A stretch of 10,703 nt of DNA from Anaerolineae bacterium (lineage in GTDB: Bacteria > Chloroflexota > Anaerolineae > JAFGEY01). Below, piece after piece: positions 7,169 through 10,703 of this stretch. The position numbers and the translations under genes were made by a program. Under the pieces are notes generated by a model, which was not told where the DNA came from, searched no databases, and saw nothing but the letters and a program-made list of their open reading frames with translations. The stretch is taken from the NCBI GenBank assembly GCA_016931365.1, contig JAFGEY010000538.1, positions 1 to 10,703 of the forward strand, given 5' to 3'. Within the stretch, counting starts at the first letter, position 1, and each line of letters starts with the position of its first letter.

Positions 7169-7188
7169 GATCTCCTCCCCTCAACGTG

Positions 7189-7572
7189 TCAACTCGCGTG
7201 AACCACGTCCCGCTGCCGCAAAGCCTTGCGCACCTGAACCTGTAATTCCCGCACGTCAAAAGGAAAATCAAGGTGGGAAATAGAGACGCTCGTGTCTGGT
7301 TGGAACCGCTTGCTCGAAATAATGAGCAACGGGATCTGTCCGATGACATTCGTCAGCGACGTTTTGGCCAAAGCGACCACCGGCTCGCTGTTCAGGGAAC
7401 CAAGCGCCAGAATGACCAGATCGATGTCGGTGAGATCCGGGCCGGCCGTCTGGCACTCCGACGAGCCTGTCGGGATAGGGATCACTTGCAAAACGTATTC
7501 GTCCAGCGTCAATTCAATCACTTGGGACAAGAGATCGTCATCGCTCAACACCAGCACATTTTTTAAAGCCAT
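7189..7572 (-). CDS. Stand-alone atypical receiver-like (pseudo-receiver) protein
   Basis: 127 aa from an ATG at 7572. The frame stays open upstream, but family similarity begins at MALKNVLVLSDDD. The fold pattern of a CheY-like receiver is clear: acidic cluster D11-D13 after the first strand, DLVILALGSL at 51-60 as the third strand, IPLLIISS at 80-87 as the fourth, and DFPFDVRELQVQVRKAL at 102-118 as the last strand and helix. Compared with the response regulator at 7805, DLIVLD aligns to DLVILA, so the phospho-acceptor Asp is Ala56. The conserved Lys before Pro-Phe is Phe103. Phosphorylation by the normal route is therefore unlikely, and it may act by protein contact. There is no output domain. 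It is the first gene of the glycan operon, after the terminator and promoter region. Role unknown. Confidence 0.75.
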   Translation of the reverse strand: MALKNVLVLSDDDLLSQVIELTLDEYVLQVIPIPTGSSECQTAGPDLTDIDLVILALGSLNSEPVVALAKTSLTNVIGQIPLLIISSKRFQPDTSVSISHLDFPFDVRELQVQVRKALRQRDVVHAS

Positions 7573-7632
7573 GTTCCCACTCGTTTCCAAAGACAGCCAA
7601 GTGATCCGAGCCGAGAGGCCACACAACTATTT

Positions 7633-7641
7633 ATTGTATCA
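7633..7641 (-). promoter_or_regulatory. Candidate extended -10 promoter of the glycan operon
   Basis: On the minus strand TGATACAAT (7641-7633) fits an extended -10 (TGnTATAAT with one mismatch), 60 nt upstream of the pseudo-receiver ATG. No good -35 is visible at 17 bp, as expected for an extended -10 or an activator-dependent promoter. It lies just downstream of one copy of the GTTTGGAATAC repeat. Confidence 0.4.
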
Positions 7642-7646
7642 CTGCG

Positions 7647-7700
7647 GTATTCCAAACACATCTCGATCGCTTGCCCGGATATATCAAAAGTATTCCAAAC
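7647..7700 (-). repeat. Direct repeat pair GTTTGGAATAC (possible regulator sites)
   Basis: The 11-mer GTTTGGAATAC occurs twice on the minus strand, at 7700-7690 and 7657-7647, with starts 43 bp apart, about four helical turns. The promoter-proximal copy lies 5 bp upstream of the candidate extended -10. Position and phasing suggest activator binding, perhaps by the adjacent OmpR-type regulator, but this is inference. Confidence 0.45.
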
Positions 7701-7724
7701 GGGCCATTGACCCGGGCCAACGAC

Positions 7725-7756
7725 AAAAAAACGCCTCGCGAACAAGTCGCGAGGCG
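7725..7756 (-). terminator. Rho-independent terminator after the response regulator
   Basis: Read on the minus strand: a perfect 10-bp GC-rich stem (CGCCTCGCGA / TCGCGAGGCG) with a 5-nt loop, followed directly by seven T. It lies 48 bp after the response regulator stop and separates the two-component unit from the glycan operon. Confidence 0.93.
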
Positions 7757-7804
7757 CCTGGCCAAAACGATGATCTTGACATCGAGCTTGATTGGGCTTT
7801 GCGT

Positions 7805-8509
7805 CTAGGTATCCGGCAGCGCGAAGAAATACCCCAACCCGGCATAGGTCTGTATATACTGGGGGTCTTGCCGATCCGGTTCGATCTTGGCTCTAAGCCG
7901 GTGGACGACTTGCCTGACCAGATGCGCCTGTCCCTCGGTTCCCTCGCCCCACACCCTTTGTAGCAGATCATCAAAAGACAGGATTTTTCCGGCGTGTTTG
8001 ATCAACTCGCACAGCAGACGATACTCTGTGCGCGTCAAGTGGACAAGCTTGCCCTCGACAAACACCTGCTCCTGCACCAAGTCGACTTCAAGATTTCCGG
8101 CCTGAAAAACCGGGGCCGGAGCTTGTTGAGAGGAGAATTCAACCCGCCTGAACACAGAACGAATCCGGGCCATCAATTCATCAATGCCAAACGGTTTGGT
8201 GATATAGTCATCCGCTCCCAGATCAAGCCCTTTGATCTTGTTCCTGTCTTCGGCTAGCGCGGTCAGCATCAGGATCGGCACGGTCGAATACGTCCTGACT
8301 TGTCGGCAAACTTGAAACCCATCCATATCGGGCAACCGAATGTCGAGGACGATCAGATCGGGCGATTGGCTCACCGCCAAATCGAGCGCTTCCCGGCCGC
8401 TGCTCGCGGTTAAAACGGCATACCCTCTGGCCTCAAGATTGACCTGAATGGTCCACACATATTGGGGTTCATCATCGACCACCAAAATCCGTAACTTGCC
8501 TTTGACCAT
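7805..8509 (-). CDS. OmpR/PhoB-family response regulator
   Basis: 234 aa from an ATG at 8509, 3 bp after the kinase stop, with AAGGA upstream. Receiver domain 1-120: acidic pair D12-D13, phospho-acceptor D56 in DLIVLDIRLPDMDG, T83 and K105 in DYITKPF, all conserved. The linker at about 121-138 is Gln/Ala/Pro-rich. The winged-helix DNA-binding domain occupies about 139-232, with LTRTEYRLLCELIKHAGKIL, the recognition-helix region HLVRQVVHRLRAKIEP, and the closing wing TYAGLGYFFALP. It is phosphorylated by the adjacent kinase and should bind direct repeats as a dimer. The domain layout resembles KdpE/PhoB-type regulators, but the target genes cannot be read directly. The neighbouring glycan operon is a candidate because of repeats in its upstream region. 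Confidence 0.95.
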   Translation of the reverse strand: MVKGKLRILVVDDEPQYVWTIQVNLEARGYAVLTASSGREALDLAVSQSPDLIVLDIRLPDMDGFQVCRQVRTYSTVPILMLTALAEDRNKIKGLDLGADDYITKPFGIDELMARIRSVFRRVEFSSQQAPAPVFQAGNLEVDLVQEQVFVEGKLVHLTRTEYRLLCELIKHAGKILSFDDLLQRVWGEGTEGQAHLVRQVVHRLRAKIEPDRQDPQYIQTYAGLGYFFALPDT

Positions 8510-8512
8510 TGC

Positions 8513-10703
8513 TCATCCTTCTGCCTGCGCCTGTCCTGAATCGACGGGAAGCGCAAAAGAGACTGTTGTGCCAACGCCCAACTCGCTTTCCACCCAGATG
8601 CGCCCGTCGTGCGCTTCTACCAATTCCTTGCACACGGCCAACCCAAGCCCAACACCTCCAGCTTGCTGAACCAGCCTGTGTTTTCCGCGCATGAATCTGG
8701 TAAAGATGCGCCCCAACTCGTCAGCCGGAATGCCAATGCCTCGATCTTGAACCCGCACAAGGACCTGTTTTTCATCCTGGCGTACCCGGATCCTGATCGG
8801 TGTCTCTTTGAAAGAATATTTGATCGCATTGCCCAGCAAGTTGAGCAGGATCTGTTCCAGTGCATAGGCATCGGCTACGACGGGCGCCGGCCGGTCGGCC
8901 GGCTCGTAGACAATTTGGTAATCGGGTGATTGGATGCGCATACGATCGAGCACCTGGAGAATCAATTTGTTGAGATCGGTAGGCTGCCTGTCCAGTCGCA
9001 GTTGCCTGTTTTCTATTTGGGACAACCTCAGCAAATTTTCGACGAGTACACTCAAGCGCCGGGTCTCTTGAGCGATAATCTGAATGAATTTGCCACGCGC
9101 CCGGTCATCAAAAGTCACGTCCTGACTCGACAAAGAGGAAGCAGCAATTTCGATTAACCCGAGCGGCGTTCGCAGTTCGTGAGATACATTCGCAATTAAT
9201 TCGCCGCGCAGTTTTTCGAGTCGAGTCAACACATCAATCTGGGCTGCCTGTTCGGCCAGCCGTATATTTTCGTAGGATAATCCAATTTGGTTGGCAACAG
9301 CAGTCAACAAATGCACTTCTGGCTCGGACAACATAAACGGTTGCGCGTCGAAAAGGGAGAGCAATCCCACCACTCCCTCTTGCGTTGGAATAGGGACGCT
9401 CAACGCCGCTTGCACTCCCTCGGCTTTCAAGAATGCTGCAATGGGCGGGGGCATTTCGGCCCGATCGTAGACCAGGATAGCTTGCCCCGACCGGGCCAAT
9501 CTATCCCGAATATGCGCATTCAACTCGACCATTTGTTGCTCCTGGCGAGATACAGAAAACCCTTTAGCAGCAGCATATCCCATAGATTGGGAAAGGTGAT
9601 CCAATATCTGAATCGCGCCGTGGCTAAAGTCCATCACCTGAAGCAACTGGTCCAAAACCCGAGCCAGGGTATGCTCGATATTTCCGTTCTGGCTCATTGT
9701 CATGGTGATTTTATTCAGCGCCACCAGTTCGCGATTTTGCTGCAAGATTCGCTCCTGCACAAGCCTGCTGCGTTGTTCGGCCTGAATACGTCCAGTGACA
9801 TCTAGGGCAACCGAATGAATACCCACTATATTGCCTTGCTCGTCTTTTTGGGGCAAGATCGTGAAATCGTAAAAACGAGGTTGATCGTCTTGTACGATCT
9901 CGACGGTCTGCCGCGATTCGATTCCGGTTTCCAACACCGTCCGTTTGATCTCGCCTAAATGGACCGCATCTTCTGACGACAACAGATCAGCGTATACCTG
10001 ACCAATGGATTGTTCCGTGCAGAACCCGGGTTCGGCATTGTAAAACCAGGTATATCGCAGGTTCTGATCCTGGCTGAAAACCATAATGGGCGAGTTCTGA
10101 AGCGCCAGTTGCAGTCGCCACTCACTCTCGGCGCGCGCCTGCTCGGCATGTCGTCGTTCTGTCATGTCATGAGCAAACACAGCCACCTGGCTCACCCGCC
10201 CTTGTGTATCAAAGACGGGATATAGATAGTTATCAAAAATTCTGCCTTCCCGCTCATCCTCAAATCGCACCGGTTTGCCCGATTCGATCACTTGTTCGAC
10301 CTGCGTTTTTCTGAACCGTGCAATGTGTGGCGGAAATACGTCAAAGATGGATTGACCTATGAGCGCATTCAGAGGTTGTCCCAAGGCCACGGCCGCCGCG
10401 TGGTTTAGACCGAGAAAATTCATCTCCAGGTCAAGCAAAATCATCGACTGTGTGGAGGCATTCAACAACGCTTGTACCAACACGGCGCGATCCTTGAGCG
10501 CCGCTTTCATTTGTACTCGTTCGGTGACATCTCGAATCATTCCCTGAATGCTGACGACTTGACCGTCTATGACGATGGGAGTTGCATTAACTTGAATAAA
10601 TACCGTTCCGCCTTGCTTCTTGAGTTTAGAGTTGAGAGCAGGCGCGTGAAAGCATGCGCTTGAGTCCAAGCGTTCCTTAACAATGAGAAAGTGAGTCCAG
10701 AGA
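8513..10703 (-). CDS. Soluble multi-PAS/GAF sensor histidine kinase (5' end outside window)
   Basis: Open to the window edge: from the codon at 10702 the frame reads LWTHFLIVKERLDSSACFH without a stop, so the true start is upstream. The TTG at 10669, used here as residue 1, is probably internal. The first visible segment (to about 60; KKQGGTVFIQVNATPI, GMIRDVTER) is the second half of a PAS domain with its C-terminal motif. Complete PAS domains follow at about 61-172 (ending FAHDMTERR) and 180-298 (ending VALDVTGRI), then a GAF domain at about 325-470 and a short coiled region. HisKA has the phosphorylated H497 in NVSHELRTP. The HATPase has N614 (NAIKYS), DRGIGIPAD at 642-650 and GGVGLGL at 671-677. 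No membrane segment is visible, so it probably senses a cytoplasmic signal such as a small ligand or redox state. It is paired with the regulator 3 bp downstream. Confidence 0.95.
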   Translation of the reverse strand, partial: LWTHFLIVKERLDSSACFHAPALNSKLKKQGGTVFIQVNATPIVIDGQVVSIQGMIRDVTERVQMKAALKDRAVLVQALLNASTQSMILLDLEMNFLGLNHAAAVALGQPLNALIGQSIFDVFPPHIARFRKTQVEQVIESGKPVRFEDEREGRIFDNYLYPVFDTQGRVSQVAVFAHDMTERRHAEQARAESEWRLQLALQNSPIMVFSQDQNLRYTWFYNAEPGFCTEQSIGQVYADLLSSEDAVHLGEIKRTVLETGIESRQTVEIVQDDQPRFYDFTILPQKDEQGNIVGIHSVALDVTGRIQAEQRSRLVQERILQQNRELVALNKITMTMSQNGNIEHTLARVLDQLLQVMDFSHGAIQILDHLSQSMGYAAAKGFSVSRQEQQMVELNAHIRDRLARSGQAILVYDRAEMPPPIAAFLKAEGVQAALSVPIPTQEGVVGLLSLFDAQPFMLSEPEVHLLTAVANQIGLSYENIRLAEQAAQIDVLTRLEKLRGELIANVSHELRTPLGLIEIAASSLSSQDVTFDDRARGKFIQIIAQETRRLSVLVENLLRLSQIENRQLRLDRQPTDLNKLILQVLDRMRIQSPDYQIVYEPADRPAPVVADAYALEQILLNLLGNAIKYSFKETPIRIRVRQDEKQVLVRVQDRGIGIPADELGRIFTRFMRGKHRLVQQAGGVGLGLAVCKELVEAHDGRIWVESELGVGTTVSFALPVDSGQAQAEG

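Noticed and set aside
6419..7201. Long plus-strand open frame opposite the DPM1-like gene
   Set aside because: It is the antisense of a clear GT2 gene in GC-rich DNA; its translation shows no family motifs.
7573..7626. N-terminal extension of the pseudo-receiver (frame open upstream of 7572)
   Set aside because: The extra residues do not match the receiver fold, and the clear first strand begins right after the ATG at 7572.
1..10703. CRISPR arrays, tRNA/rRNA genes, transposases or IS ends
   Set aside because: No regularly spaced repeats, cloverleaf-like sequences, transposase motifs or terminal inverted repeats were seen on either strand.

Overview
The window is a bacterial accessory region in which every gene I can support lies on the minus strand, so transcription runs from high to low coordinates. 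The mix of a soluble multi-PAS/GAF histidine kinase, several GTG/TTG starts and a mosaic glycosyltransferase cluster would suit a Chloroflexota (Anaerolineae-like) or similar environmental bacterium. That is a guess from gene style only; no rRNA or other taxonomic marker is present.

Layout in transcription order. (1) 10703-7805 holds a two-component system: a histidine kinase gene whose 5' end lies outside the window, then 3 bp later an OmpR/PhoB-type response regulator. A strong rho-independent terminator (7725-7756) closes this unit. (2) 7757-7573 is a control region with the terminator, an 11-bp direct repeat present twice 43 bp apart, and an extended -10 promoter candidate. (3) 7572-948 is a probable glycan (exopolysaccharide or cell-surface polysaccharide) operon: a stand-alone receiver-like protein that lacks the phospho-acceptor Asp, a DPM1-like membrane GT2, a soluble GT2, a GT4, a degenerate methyltransferase-like protein, an alpha/alpha-barrel protein of unknown function, and a membrane GT2 with a QxxRW motif. 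The last three genes overlap their upstream neighbours, which suggests translational coupling. (4) 947-1 holds a 263-bp gap with a promoter candidate (exact TATAAT) and a possible 26-codon leader ORF, then the first 228 codons of an asparagine-synthase-like gene that runs off the window and lacks the N-terminal Cys of a working glutaminase.

Working model (inference): the sensor kinase and regulator may control the neighbouring glycan operon. The DPM1-like enzyme probably loads a sugar onto a polyprenyl phosphate carrier. The GT2 and GT4 enzymes would extend the glycan on the cytoplasmic side. The asparagine-synthase-like and alpha/alpha-barrel proteins would modify sugar or peptide parts. The least explained parts are the pseudo-receiver at the head of the operon, the two proteins of unknown function (2096-3406 and 3399-4136), the repeat pair in the promoter region, and the mutually exclusive hairpins at 5327-5362.
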